A stretch of 64,000 nt of DNA from Gonatopus flavifemur (taxonomy: Eukaryota; Arthropoda; Insecta; Hymenoptera; Dryinidae), in NCBI GenBank assembly GCA_018340375.1, contig JAFFJZ010000003.1, forward strand, positions 16,306,001-16,370,000. Direction: 5' to 3'. The notes under the pieces were generated by a model. It was not told the DNA's origin. It saw only the letters and a program-made list of their open reading frames with translations, and searched no databases. This document shows, piece by piece, positions 1 through 9,637 of the stretch; within the stretch, counting starts at the first letter, position 1; each line of letters starts with the position of its first letter. A program made the position numbers and the translations under genes.

Positions 1-1101
1 TCAAGAGTTTCGATAGAACTGTTTTTATAGAATTGCTATAGAAATCTTTCGGTAGTATTATGAAACCAAAATTCATATCTCAATTTCATTCTTAAGGATT
101 CAGTTATCATGTATTTCAAATTTACATCAATCACGCGATATATGTCATTCTGATGCTTCGATGTTTCGGTAATTCAAAACTGCTGTTTTGGTTCCTCAGG
201 TTTGTTGTTGGTACAGTTATGAGTGAATGAATTTCACATAAAACTACATATTACATCTTTTAAATGCGTTATTTGGTCTATTTTGGAATAGATTCCGATC
301 ATCATTCATACTCAGGAATGATAGCCCAATAAAAGTTAAACTGAGATACCGAATTCTCTGTAGTGAAATATTGGCAGCCAGATAGCAGAATTGATGAGAA
401 TCCAATGTAAATTGGAACTTGTTTACATGAGCCTAACTACAAATCATATAACGCGTTCTGCAAATCTACGTGTATCTACTGTGTGATGAGATAAATTTTC
501 ACATGTTCGAATCGAACAGATTGATTTCTGATTCCTCTGAAATGAATCCAATGTCCTGGGGATCAAATTTTCTCCAGCACGAGTTATGTGAATTATTCTC
601 AAATGTAATGAGCTTCTTATAGAGAATTTACAAACAAAAATGCAACTATGAAGTAATTCAATTTAATTTCCTATCCATAGCACGGTGAGTGCATAGAATT
701 TTTTATGGAGATGAGTATCGCTACTTTCTTCTCTTGACACCCTATTTACATCCATATCCTTCTGATTGCGATCTTCTATTTCAGTTCAATTTCAACATGA
801 AATTCAATCTAATTTCCATACATTTCCTGAAATCACTATCTTACGTTTTCGAAGATGGAACGTTGATGGGAATGTCATATTTGGCATGTGTATCTCGAAA
901 TTATATTGATTGAAATGTCATATGCTCACCGTCATTCTCACAAACGTCATATCACATGACCGCCACGTTTCCGAACACGGAGTTCGAATGGATTCATTTT
1001 CTCGATTTCAAAAAGTTTTCAAGTTACATTTGTCATGGTGTATTCAATAGAATTTCGGATTAATCAACAATGTTTCATGGAATAATTGATATAAAATAAT
1101 A
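1..1101. other. AT-rich non-coding stretch, no gene seen
   Basis: No open frame longer than 74 codons and no recognisable domain, splice-bounded exon or tandem array was seen. The only open frame of note (689-913) is within chance expectation for this base composition. Confidence 0.6.
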
Positions 1102-1131
1102 CACGGAAAAAATACAATGGAGAAATTTACC

Positions 1132-1390
1132 TTGTAGGGTGACAACGCGTTGCTTCGAGTCTTTAAATGGAAACTTTTACAAAATACACTGTAAAAAGAA
1201 AGTCTTAATCTGTTTGCATCTTAATTTCAGACAATGCTTTTTCCATTGTGTCGGCGATTGTTTTTTTGACTTAATTTGTTTGCATCATAAATTCAGCCAT
1301 GAAATGAGCTGAATTTAAGACTCTCTTCTGACAATATATTTTGTAAAAATTCCAATTTAAAGACTCGAAGCCACGCGTTCATTTCACCAT
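1132..1390. repeat. Composite foldback element with embedded CACTG-type MITE
   Basis: The flanks 1132-1190 and 1330-1390 are inverted copies of each other: both carry ACGCGT, then GCTTCGAGTCTTTAAAT, then TTTTACAAAATA when the right arm is read in reverse complement. Inside them, 1187 to about 1333 is a copy of the element that stands alone at 29548-29698, beginning CACTGTAAAAAG and sharing a long run through AATTTCAGACAATGC. The right terminus of the inner copy has drifted. This looks like a non-autonomous DNA transposon with arms of about 60 bp. No protein is encoded. Confidence 0.65.
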
Positions 1391-1399
1391 CCAACCAAC

Positions 1400-1657
1400 T
1401 CTGATTCGGTACTGACGCGGTTTCTTTTCTGTACAGTCTGGGTATTCTCCAAACAGTATTAATTCGATACTGGCTCAAGATCTTCTGACCAGGTAAGCCA
1501 GTACCGTCTGAAATCCGGCAAACATTTGGTGCCAGTTGGAAAACGGTAATGATTCCGAATGGGCACAGTTGTTTCTGTCGAAGTCTGGCAAATACAACTT
1601 TGCCAGTACCGCGCCATCTGTCAACTCTGGTTATTTCCACGTGGATTATTTTTTCCG
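1400..1657. repeat. CCAGTAC-rich dispersed repeat, copy A
   Basis: This segment has repeated GCCAGTACCG, GGTACTG and GATACTGG words. Its portion 1532-1614 aligns in the same orientation with 12456-12535, sharing GGAAA, CGnTAnnATTCC, GTCTnGGC and CAGTACnGCGCC in order. The whole block ends in TATTTTTTCCGTGT near 1645-1657, the inverse of a word at about 1100. The 129-residue minus-strand open frame here is read from repeat sequence and is not called as a gene. Confidence 0.6.
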
Positions 1658-2012
1658 TGTCCATAACACGGAAATGGATCATCTTTTTTTTGTACCAATT
1701 AAAAGATATCGGAATAGTACTATTTAATTGAAATTAATCACAAGTCACATGAAGTAACGTTCGAACCGTTTATCAGATTATTTCCACAATAAACTCACTT
1801 TCTTGATGAATCTCTCAGATTTTGCAGTATTCGATCTGATGAGATGTAATTTCATACTCGACAATTCGAAGCGATCGAGTATTGATCAAGGAAATAATAA
1901 AAATCAAATTGATTTGAAGTATAAAAACAGTCGAGTTTTTTCAAAAAAGAAATTTCTCATTTCCCCGTTCTTTTAATATCAGGTCTCAATATTTTCAATC
2001 TTGAGACGAGCA
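1658..2012. other. Unannotated flank left of the LTR element
   Basis: AT-rich sequence between the dispersed repeat and the target-site duplication. No gene, hairpin or tandem repeat was seen. Confidence 0.6.
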
Positions 2013-2016
2013 GAGT
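2013..2016. repeat. Target-site duplication, left copy (GAGT)
   Basis: GAGT lies directly outside the left LTR and is repeated at 10937-10940 directly outside the right LTR. Four-base duplications are usual for Ty3/gypsy integrases. Confidence 0.9.
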
Positions 2017-3044
2017 TGTGACCGCCCAAAAGGTGATATGATATTTCTAACATAGTTTCACCCTGGGTTGCGAGGTTCATGCGACGATCTTTTATCCTCG
2101 GTCGCCACCCAATTTTATGTTTAGGATAAAAATTTGGGAAAAATCCCTATATAATTATTTTTCACTCCGTAAGTGAGTTTAATTGGATATCTTTCTTATT
2201 GGGTAAGAAAGAAAAAGAACCAAGTAGCTTTCTTTCAGGAAAGAAAGAAAAAGAACCAAATAACTTTCTTTAAGGAAAGAAAGAACAAGAACCAAATAAC
2301 TTTCTTTAAGGAAAGAAAGAAAAAGAACCAAATAACTTTCTTTTTTTAGGGAAAGAAAGAAAAAGAACCAAATAACTTTCTTTTTAAAGGAAAGAAAGAA
2401 AAAGAACCAAATAACTTTCTTTTTAAAGGAAAGAAAGAAAAAGAACCTAATAACTTTCTTTGGGGAAAGAAAGAAAAAAAAACCAATACTCCTCTTAAAG
2501 GAAGGGTAGATGAAAAAATGAAGTCTTTATTAACTTTAAATTTTCATTATATATTTCCGCAGTGCGGCTTACTGACTGCTCGAGTTCTTGACCGTTCGAA
2601 TACTCAAGACACAGTAACCCCAATGCCATACGGCACCTCTATTTATACTCAGATTCATCTATGCATTATGCCTTACAAAATTCATCTTCTGCGCAAGTTT
2701 TTTGCGCAATCCTTCGTTTGAACAAATGACACATAATTTACATGTTTTTAATAATGGATATGATAGAATACGTTATTCCTTATAATATCCCTTCAATAAT
2801 TACAATAAAAATTAAACAGTTTGCTCAAACGAAGCACCTTAACAATGCGTGTTCTCTGATATGACTTTTGACGCATGCATAGATGTTACAAATTCATGAT
2901 TGTTCCTTATAAATCATATCATTTGAATGATGGATATCATAGACTACTATATTTTTTATAAAATCTAACCAAATTTTCACACAAAATTTCAATAATTAAT
3001 TCAAACGAAAGTATAATATCAATCATGAATATAGTACGATTACA
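2017..3044 (-). repeat. 3' LTR (left in window), 1028 bp
   Basis: Begins TGTGACCGCC and ends ATAGTACGATTACA on the plus strand, so in element orientation it runs TGTAATCG...GGTCACA with canonical TG/CA ends. It matches 9911-10936 throughout by eye, except for one extra T and one extra G in a homopolymer stretch near 2341-2351. It holds an eight-unit repeat array (2191-2490) and a TATA-like TTATATAG. The 67-residue open frame inside it (2518-2721) is identical in both LTRs and is not credible as a gene. Confidence 0.97.
2191..2490. repeat. Eight hairpin-bearing tandem units in the left LTR
   Basis: Eight units of about 36-40 bp follow the plan CTTTCTTT, short spacer (TAAGG, TTTAAAGG, GGG and similar), AAAGAAAG, AAAAGAACCAAATAA. 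Each CTTTCTTT can pair with the following AAAGAAAG, so each unit is an imperfect hairpin. The matching array in the other LTR is 10083-10380. Confidence 0.9.
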
Positions 3045-3061
3045 TTTCCCCACCAACTTTT
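3045..3061 (-). promoter_or_regulatory. Polypurine tract (plus-strand DNA primer)
   Basis: The reverse complement reads AAAAGTTGGTGGGGAAA and abuts the first base of the 3' LTR. Position and purine bias fit the RNase H-resistant primer for second-strand synthesis in LTR retrotransposons. Confidence 0.85.
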
Positions 3062-3218
3062 CTATGGTTTACTTCTCTTCCTAAAGCATATTTATTTCCA
3101 TACTCAGTTGCATCCTCATGTTATAAAATGTCGTAGAATCATAGAAAAGTTATAAATCAGTAATCGTACTGTTTATCTTTTAATCATAAAACTAAACTAT
3201 AATCATGAATAACTGTCA

Positions 3219-3252
<34 letters not shown>

Positions 3253-4172
3253 GAATAAAATCAAACCTTCATAGTTGTATCAGTGACATTCATGATATAA
3301 CTCTGTAGTAAAATACTTTTCTCAACATCCTTGATCTAACAAGTCGACTCATAATATCAACTCTGTGTCTTATGTAGATTAATAACAGTTTGCTTGATAC
3401 AATATTAAAATTCAAACTCTCGTTCCTTTTACAAAATATAATAAAATGTTGACTCAAAAATTCTTATTTTCACTAAATAAAATAAAAATATCGTTCCTTT
3501 CACAAAATAAAATAAAATGTCAACTCAAAAATTCTCATTTTCACTAATTAAAATCAAAATATCGTTCCTTTTATAAAACATAATAAAATGTCAACTTAAA
3601 ATTTCTCATTCTAACTAATTAAAATCAAAATATTGTTCCTTTTACAAAATAAAATAAAATGTCAACTCAAAAATTCTCATTTTCACTAATTAAAATCAAA
3701 ATATCGTTCCTTTTATAAAACATAATAAAATGTCAACTTAAAATTTCTCATTCTAACTAATTAAAATCAAAATATCGTTCCTTTTGTTTGTATAGAATGA
3801 AGTACTTTTTCTTTAATAAAATCAAATATAAACTAAATATATGAAATTTTGATCCAACAACAAAATAAAATACAAAATTCAAACTTCTGGTCTTGCTGAC
3901 ATTTTTTTTTTTTTTTTTTTTTATTAAAATGATAAAATAGTTTATAATTCTTGATTTATAGAACAAATTGCCATTAAAAAGAAAACTCTGATGAAACAAA
4001 AACAAAACAAATTTGACTCTTGGTTCTCAATGAAAATTCGAAAATAAAATTGTAATGAATATTTGTGGTTTCATCATCAGCTTTTCATAAACGAAAAATA
4101 TCAAACGATTAAGAAAATATAACAATAACTTACACTAAAGATCCACTATTTCCATTTTTTTTTTTTTTTCCA
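3062..4172. other. AT-rich 3' non-coding tail of the retrotransposon
   Basis: This lies between the last ORF and the polypurine tract. It holds long A/T runs (T29 at 3221-3249, T21 at 3902-3922, a T run at about 4157) and the 71-bp tandem repeat. No plausible coding frame was seen. The 82-codon frame at 3757-4005 is simple-sequence. Confidence 0.75.
3420..3803. repeat. 71-bp tandem repeat, five full copies plus a partial one
   Basis: Units start with TCGTTCCTTTT (TTGTTCC in unit 4) at 3420, 3491, 3562, 3633, 3704 and, partially, 3775, a constant 71-bp spacing. Units 2 and 4 carry CAACTCAAAAATTCTCATT, while units 3 and 5 carry CAACTTAAAATTTCTCATT. The array therefore also looks like a 142-bp pair that was duplicated. 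Confidence 0.95.
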
Positions 4173-4997
4173 TTATATCCCGTTGTTCTTCTCAAATAAC
4201 TGATTGAAGTCTGGTCCTAGCGTGTCCAGGTTGAATTCTATTGGTATTGCGTTGTTGTACAATTGGATTGAGTTGTTTCCAGCATTATCCATTTTGGCTG
4301 TAACATTCGAACTCTCAACTATTATCTCGTCTAGTACTGGAGTTGAACTTCTTTGATGATCTGTACTCGGTATATTCGGTTTTTGATCATCAACGGGATT
4401 TTTATTTTCTTTCTCCATCCTCTCTTTCTTTTGTCGCTCAATTTTTTCTCGTCGTTTAGGATGCATTTTCCTCATTGGTTTTAATTCAGCTGGAGTATAA
4501 GGTTTGGATTCCCAATTCTTTTCTCGATCAGTTGGCAAAACCGTTATTTTATTAGGGTCTTGCAGAACAATATTTGTAGTTATGACTGGTTTTTTTCCAG
4601 ATACTACTTTCGGTCTAGTAGATTTCCGTACCGTAGGATCGTCTTTTGGACTTGAACTTCTCAGTTGACTTGGAAATACTGTTCCAATAATATTCACGTA
4701 GTCACTAGAATGAGGAATCACTGATTTTGGAAAATCACTTGTTTCACATAATCCTTTGGTTATTTGTGGATGATAACTCGGACGATCAACTAACAACTCT
4801 AACACTTTCTTATACTGATTGTAGTTACCATCATATGTATCAATAAATCGAGCGATGTTCATAAGCGTTTCTTTTCTTTTGTTCCAAAAATGCTTAAAAA
4901 TTTTCACTTGTAAGTCTTCTTGTAATTTTATACATTTTTGAACATCCTCCATTGTATCAATTGGCATATTCACACACTCTTCAATTAATTTGTTCAT
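4173..4997 (-). CDS. Extra retrotransposon ORF downstream of pol, function unknown
   Basis: An intact 274-residue frame occupies the place where env lies in errantiviruses, between integrase and the polypurine tract. I see no signal peptide, no membrane segment and no furin-like site, so it does not look like an envelope protein. Residues 1-75 look helical. Residues 115-140 are Ser/Pro/Lys-rich. Residues 173-199 form a dense Lys/Arg/Glu stretch with KMHPKRREKIERQKKER, resembling a nuclear-localisation or nucleic-acid-binding region. The C-terminus is acidic and hydrophobic (residues 250-270). It starts about 140 nt after the pol stop and would need a spliced or subgenomic RNA or re-initiation. 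Unlike pol, it has no frame break, although poly-A runs flank it. I do not recognise its family. Confidence 0.8.
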   Translation of the reverse strand: MNKLIEECVNMPIDTMEDVQKCIKLQEDLQVKIFKHFWNKRKETLMNIARFIDTYDGNYNQYKKVLELLVDRPSYHPQITKGLCETSDFPKSVIPHSSDYVNIIGTVFPSQLRSSSPKDDPTVRKSTRPKVVSGKKPVITTNIVLQDPNKITVLPTDREKNWESKPYTPAELKPMRKMHPKRREKIERQKKERMEKENKNPVDDQKPNIPSTDHQRSSTPVLDEIIVESSNVTAKMDNAGNNSIQLYNNAIPIEFNLDTLGPDFNQLFEKNNGI

Positions 4998-5138
4998 CTT
5001 AAACTCGATACTTTTTTTTTTTTTTTAAATCTGTCAACCGTATTCACCGAGCGATTCGTTTCAACTGACTATCCCTTGTATTGAAGTAAGTGAAGTCTCC
5101 CCACCCTTACATCATTCGAGGAAAATTTCGTTTCACAC

Positions 5139-5654
5139 TTATTCTTTCCTTGCAATCATCCTCTTCATATACCTGGGAATCGTCCGTGGTCTATATTTAG
5201 ACACTCGACACGGGATTAGCTGTCGAATGTTTATTATTCCTTTAACGTTGTTTTTCAAATCTCTTATTTCGTATGCATTTTCTGATATTTCTTTTGATAT
5301 TTTAAATGGTCCTTTATAACGGAAGTAAAGTTTGGCGCAAAATTTCTTGCTTTTATTTGAAAGTTTATGTAATTTAACAAAACATAGTTCACCAGTTTTG
5401 AATTTGAAAACTTTACACTTGGATTTGTTGATTCTTTTACGTTTTAACAATTGGTTTTGCAAGTTTTGTCTTACTTTCAACTTCAAATCACTTCCATCAT
5501 TATAAATTTTCCTTACGGCACTTAATTCTTGGGGCCATTTTAATTCACTTTCTGACTGATAGAACTGCACAGGAGAGAAACCAGTACTTTCATGTTTTGT
5601 ATTGTTTAGAATGATTTGTATATCATCAATATAGTTGACCCATGAAGTATGATT
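5139..5654 (-). pseudogene. pol: Integrase C-terminal part of pol (GPY/F-type domain)
   Basis: The frame is open from about 5654, just after a frame break in a T run at 5653-5656, to TAA at 5139-5141. The first ATG is at 5570, giving 143 residues. It carries a basic linker and then FRYKGPFKISKE, the GPF signature of the GPY/F chromatin or DNA-binding module at the end of many Ty3/gypsy integrases, followed by a basic tail ending ARKE. The reading frame differs from that of the DDE core upstream, so this copy is separated from the catalytic domain. Confidence 0.85.
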
Positions 5655-5703
5655 TTGTTACAATACAGTCGCAAAATCCTTCCAATTTCTTTCATTACCC
5701 TTT

Positions 5704-5919
5704 CTACGGATTTGACTGTGGGTTATATGGAGAAGTATGACATAATTGTATATTGTTATTTTCACCAAACTCCAACCATTTCTCTGATAAAAATTGAGCA
5801 GCACGATCAGTCAGAATTGTTGTTGGACTTGGGTTGTTTGCTAAATATTGCTTCTTGATTTTGTTGATGATTGGAGACGTTTTGATACTGCGGAGGGGAT
5901 ACAACGATACTTTCTTTGT
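5704..5919 (-). pseudogene. pol: Integrase catalytic core fragment
   Basis: The fragment contains ILTDRAAQF, holding the second catalytic Asp of the DDE triad, and HTSPYNPQSNP, the conserved stretch just before the catalytic Glu. A stop follows at once because the frame breaks at 5706-5709. The catalytic Glu and helix lie directly after it in another frame. The first Asp lies at about 5955-6050 in yet another frame, within a LDIFGP-like stretch. All three catalytic residues are therefore present in the DNA but split over three frames. Confidence 0.85.
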
Positions 5920-5994
5920 AAAACGTCTAATAATACTAAGATGTATTTCATGCCGAATTTCCTGGTGGTAGTGGTCCGAATATATCCAAAGAAA

Positions 5995-6855
5995 TTAATT
6001 CATCTGGATTCTCAGGTAGCTTATAAAATAATTCACCTTTGAAATTCTTTGTAGAATATTTTGTTTTTGACACAACAAACACGATGCCACTACATCTCTC
6101 ACTAATCTTGATAAATTTTTTATATGAAAGAATCTCTTACAGAATTCATACACCTTTTCGGTTCCGAAGTGCAAAAGATATTTATGGATATCGTTTATTA
6201 ACCACCAAGAGATCTCTTTTGGAACACAGATTTTATCTGAATCTTCTATTCTAATGCGAACAAGTCCTTGACTCTCAAAATAATTCTGAATTTTCATCTG
6301 AATTTTTTCTTGAAGCTCCTTATCTCGATGTTGTGCCTTCTGAATGATGTCAACCCAACGTTGAATTTTATCAAAATTTAAATCATTCAATACAGGTGCT
6401 ATAATGTCACAATTTTCTTCTTGATTATTTTGTTGATCTACTAGTCTGGACAGTGCGTCCGCTAATATATTTTTCGATCCTTTTACATATTCAATGTTCA
6501 AATCAAACTCTTGCAGAAAACTGACCCATCGAGCGATTCTTTCACTGGTATAAATACATGATTGAATGAATTTTAGAGCATTATGATCTGTTCGGATAGT
6601 AACTTGTCTACCTAATAGTAATACACGCCACTTCTTTAAAGCCCACACGATCGCTAGAGCCTCTTTTTCTGTTACGGTATACCTAGTTTCAGCACCCTTT
6701 AGTTTCCTACTAATATAAGCAATTGTCCATTCTTTTCCATTTTTATCTCGCTGTGCTAGTCGAGCACCCAGTCCGATTTGGGATGCATCGGTATCAACCA
6801 CATATTCTGCATTTCTTCTGATCAAAAATAATGTTGATGCATTTTGAAAAGCCAA
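5995..6855 (-). pseudogene. pol: RNase H and integrase zinc-finger part of pol
   Basis: A 286-residue open piece. RNase H occupies residues 18-137 with VVDTDASQIGLG (Asp 21/23), the TEKEALA Glu, RTDHNAL (Asp 90) and LADALSR (Asp 133), so the catalytic set is complete. The integrase HHCC finger follows with His 224, His 229, Cys 259 and Cys 262. The start ATG is only the first one after a break at about 6872-6879; the true domain continues from the RT piece. The piece loses frame in the A-rich run at 6058-6068, and the last 20 or so residues before the stop are out of frame. Confidence 0.93.
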
Positions 6856-6857
6856 TT

Positions 6858-8846
6858 TTATTTGTTGAAATGCTTCCTTTGATCGGGACCCCAGAAAAAT
6901 TTCTTATCTTTGATCAAAAGTCTCTCCAAAGGTTCTGTTAATTGTGATAAATGAGGAACGAATCTTCGATCCCAATTCACAAGACCTAAAAATGCTTGAA
7001 CTTGTTTAACAGTCCTAGGTTGTGAGAACTCACATATGCTCTTTTTAGTTTGTTCATTAATTTTTATTGTCCATTCGTCAAACGTGTGTCCTAAGAATGA
7101 AATTGACTCTTTGAAAAATTCACACTTCTCTTTATTTAGTTTTACCCCAGCTTCCTCCAATTTTTTCATCACAGAGTTTAAAGTTTTTATGTGGTTTTCC
7201 GTATTCTCTGATGCAATTAAAATGTCGTCAAGATAAATCAGAACATTGTTTGAATTTATTTCACTTAAAATTTTCCTAATTATTCGCGTAAAAACTGCAC
7301 CAGAAATTTTTAGACCGAAAGGCATTCTTCTAAAAACATAAGACTGTCCATCAAATGTAAAACCGGTATATTTTTTACTCTCCTCAGAAAGTTCCACTTG
7401 CCAAAATGCTTTTCTAATGTCCAGTTTCGAGAACACTTTTTTATTTTCAATTTTAGCAATGATGTCGTCGATAAGCGGAGGTTGTTCGTGGTCACTTTCC
7501 ATGTTTTTATTAATTGTTCGAGCATCGAGACAAATTCTTATATCATCTTCCTTACCTTTACGGGTAACAATCACCAACGGGTTAACATATTCGGTGGATG
7601 ATTTTTCAATCACTCCTTCGTCCTCTAATTCGTCTAAATATTCTCGCACCTTTTCCATGTATTTTACTGGAACTGGATAATTTCGACATCTGTATGGAGT
7701 GGTATTTTTCATTTTAATAATGCACTTATAATTTGAGATTAGTCCCAAACAGGGTTCGAATAACTTATGATATTTTTCATAGAAGTTATTCAATAATTTT
7801 TCTGGCTGTTCACACGCCAAAGTCATTATTTGACTCTCTAAATTTTTGGTGAAACTTAATTTAATTTCTCCACTTGACAAATCAATGATTGTTCCATATT
7901 TGCTTAAGAAGTCTAATCCAAAGACCACTGCAAAAATCAATTTGTCCACTACGTAAAAGTATTCTTCCAGAATTTCATTATTCATAATGAACCTTAATTC
8001 AACAATTTTGTTGATATTGATACTCTTGTCACTAAAAGCACCCATCAATTTAAAATTTTTTATTGGTAAACTTTTAATATTACCACGTTTTTTCTTTATT
8101 AATTCATATAGCTCACTAGAAACCACTGAGACTTTTGCACCAGTATCAATTAATGCTCTAATCAACATATCATTAATTTTTATTGTAATATAAGCATTTA
8201 CAGCACTGTTTGTTGTTTCACATTGTTCTTGTTTTATATTCTCAACTAATTCTTCTACGCGAATCACTGGCACCGTAGTAGTTTCCTCAATTTCTTCATG
8301 ATCTCCAATCATTTCCATGATTTCGATATCTTCATAATCATCATCAAAGTGATACTCCTGTTTGTTTTGGGTGTTTTCCATATTTTGACTAGCTTCCACT
8401 TCTTCAATATTATTCATTAGTAGACTTGAAGATGTCGTAGGTGCATCATGATCTGAAGGCAATTTATTTGCGTCTACATCTTCCCAATTTTGGATTGTAG
8501 CCACCGCTTTCTTATTGAGTTGTGATCTTGATCTTGTTTGTGGCTGATTATTACTTTGCTCAGTTCTAATTTTCTTCTCGGTGTTTCCTAAATCTTCTTT
8601 CTTGTTATCTGGCCCATTTTTTTGAAACTTGTGATCATTGGTAACAGTTTTTGGTCTTTGATTGTCTTTTGTAAATTCACCACTGAATTTTTGTGGAGAA
8701 TTCTGAGATCTAAAGGATTGAGATTTTGACGATCTGATAAAAAATTCATTTTGATTTTGGATTTCTTCCAACACCATTGCAGCATCTGCTAATGTTCGAA
8801 CAATACCAGGTCGTAGTTCTCTAGCGATGTCTTGCTCGAAATGCCT
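6858..8846 (-). pseudogene. pol: Gag C-terminus, protease and reverse transcriptase part of gag-pol
   Basis: The frame is open from about 8846 and its first ATG is at 8777 (639 residues from there). Before that ATG it still encodes the end of the capsid domain, so this frame continues gag. From the ATG: a basic Ser/Asn/Gln-rich linker (1-95), an acidic segment (140-165), the aspartic protease with DTGAKVS (211-217), and reverse transcriptase with KLDIRKAFW (451-459), MPFGLK (485-490), YLDD (515-518) and FLGH (561-564). I see no CCHC zinc knuckle between capsid and protease. The piece ends at an early stop caused by a break near 6872-6879, just before RNase H. Confidence 0.95.
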
Positions 8847-9637
8847 TTTAATGACCGAATTATTTCGTGGGTTGACATAGGTGGATCCAGCATTTGTGCT
8901 TCCCGAGCCATGCGAAGAAAATATTCGGCCATACTTTCTTGTCCATATTGGTTGTATCGAGACGTTAGCATCAACTCTCGAAATCTAGCCTGTTGTTCTT
9001 CCCCCCAAAAGAAATTCTTGAACGCTTCTTTTGCTTCCGAATATGAGTCAAAATCATTCAGTTCGTACCAATTCTTCGCTTGTTCTGTGAGACATTGTGC
9101 AAACAAGTATTTTCTCTCATTTTGTGGTACGTTGTCAAAATCCATTATTTCCTCGAATTTATTTATAAATCGGATTGGATTTGTTTTATCTCGTTTACCC
9201 GAATATTTTAAATCGTTGATGATATGGTTTATTCCAGTTTCTCTAATACTACGAGACCTCCCCCCCAAACTTGGGTCTTCGGAAGGTGCTCGTACATTTT
9301 GATTTGTTCTTGGTCGGTGAGTATTTTGATCATTTTCGATGTTCCGTGTTTCGAGATTAGCCAGGCGATAATTGATTTCTTGCATTTGTTGTTGAAAACG
9401 TTCAGCTTGTTGATCGAGTCCACGGGTGAGAATAGTTTGCAAATTAGTGAAAATTTGAGTCATCTGAATATCGTTATATTGTTGATTGTGTTCAGATGTT
9501 TGTATATTTCCTGGTTGTTCCATGATGCTATTTTCGTCAACGGTGTCTAAATGATTGATTGGATGATTGTTTTGTTGGTTGTTCATATGACCTCTGGTTC
9601 TGCCCCTCCTAGGCGTATGAGGACTCCTTGTTGTCAT
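8789..9637 (-). CDS. gag: Retrotransposon Gag (capsid), truncated by a frame break
   Basis: The frame is 282 residues from ATG at 9637, preceded by a leader of about 270 nt from the LTR edge. Residues 1-60 are Asn/Gln-rich with a basic start. Residues 60-100 form a likely coiled coil (LDQQAERFQQQMQEINYRL). Residues 143-264 match the Ty3/gypsy capsid fold, with FINKFEEIM, AKNWYEL, AFKNFF, SMAEYFLRMAREAQML and EIIRSLK. After the T run at 8846-8849 (AAAA in the coding strand) the frame yields only about 18 unrelated residues before a stop. The proper capsid end continues in the -1 frame, which could be programmed frameshifting or a lost base. Confidence 0.93.
   Translation of the reverse strand: MTTRSPHTPRRGRTRGHMNNQQNNHPINHLDTVDENSIMEQPGNIQTSEHNQQYNDIQMTQIFTNLQTILTRGLDQQAERFQQQMQEINYRLANLETRNIENDQNTHRPRTNQNVRAPSEDPSLGGRSRSIRETGINHIINDLKYSGKRDKTNPIRFINKFEEIMDFDNVPQNERKYLFAQCLTEQAKNWYELNDFDSYSEAKEAFKNFFWGEEQQARFRELMLTSRYNQYGQESMAEYFLRMAREAQMLDPPMSTHEIIRSLKGISSKTSLENYDLVLFEH

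Noticed and set aside
1293..1682. 129-residue minus-strand frame
   Set aside because: It runs through the foldback and the CCAGTAC repeat, and the second repeat copy does not preserve it.
2191..2490. CRISPR-like array
   Set aside because: Units are purine/pyrimidine tandem repeats without unique spacers, inside an LTR of a eukaryotic element.
2518..2721. 67-residue frame present identically at 2518-2721 and 10410-10613
   Set aside because: It is simply the LTR duplicated, lies antisense to the element and has no domain.
4173..4997. Reading the third ORF as a retroviral-type env
   Set aside because: No signal peptide, membrane anchor, cysteine pattern or cleavage site is visible.
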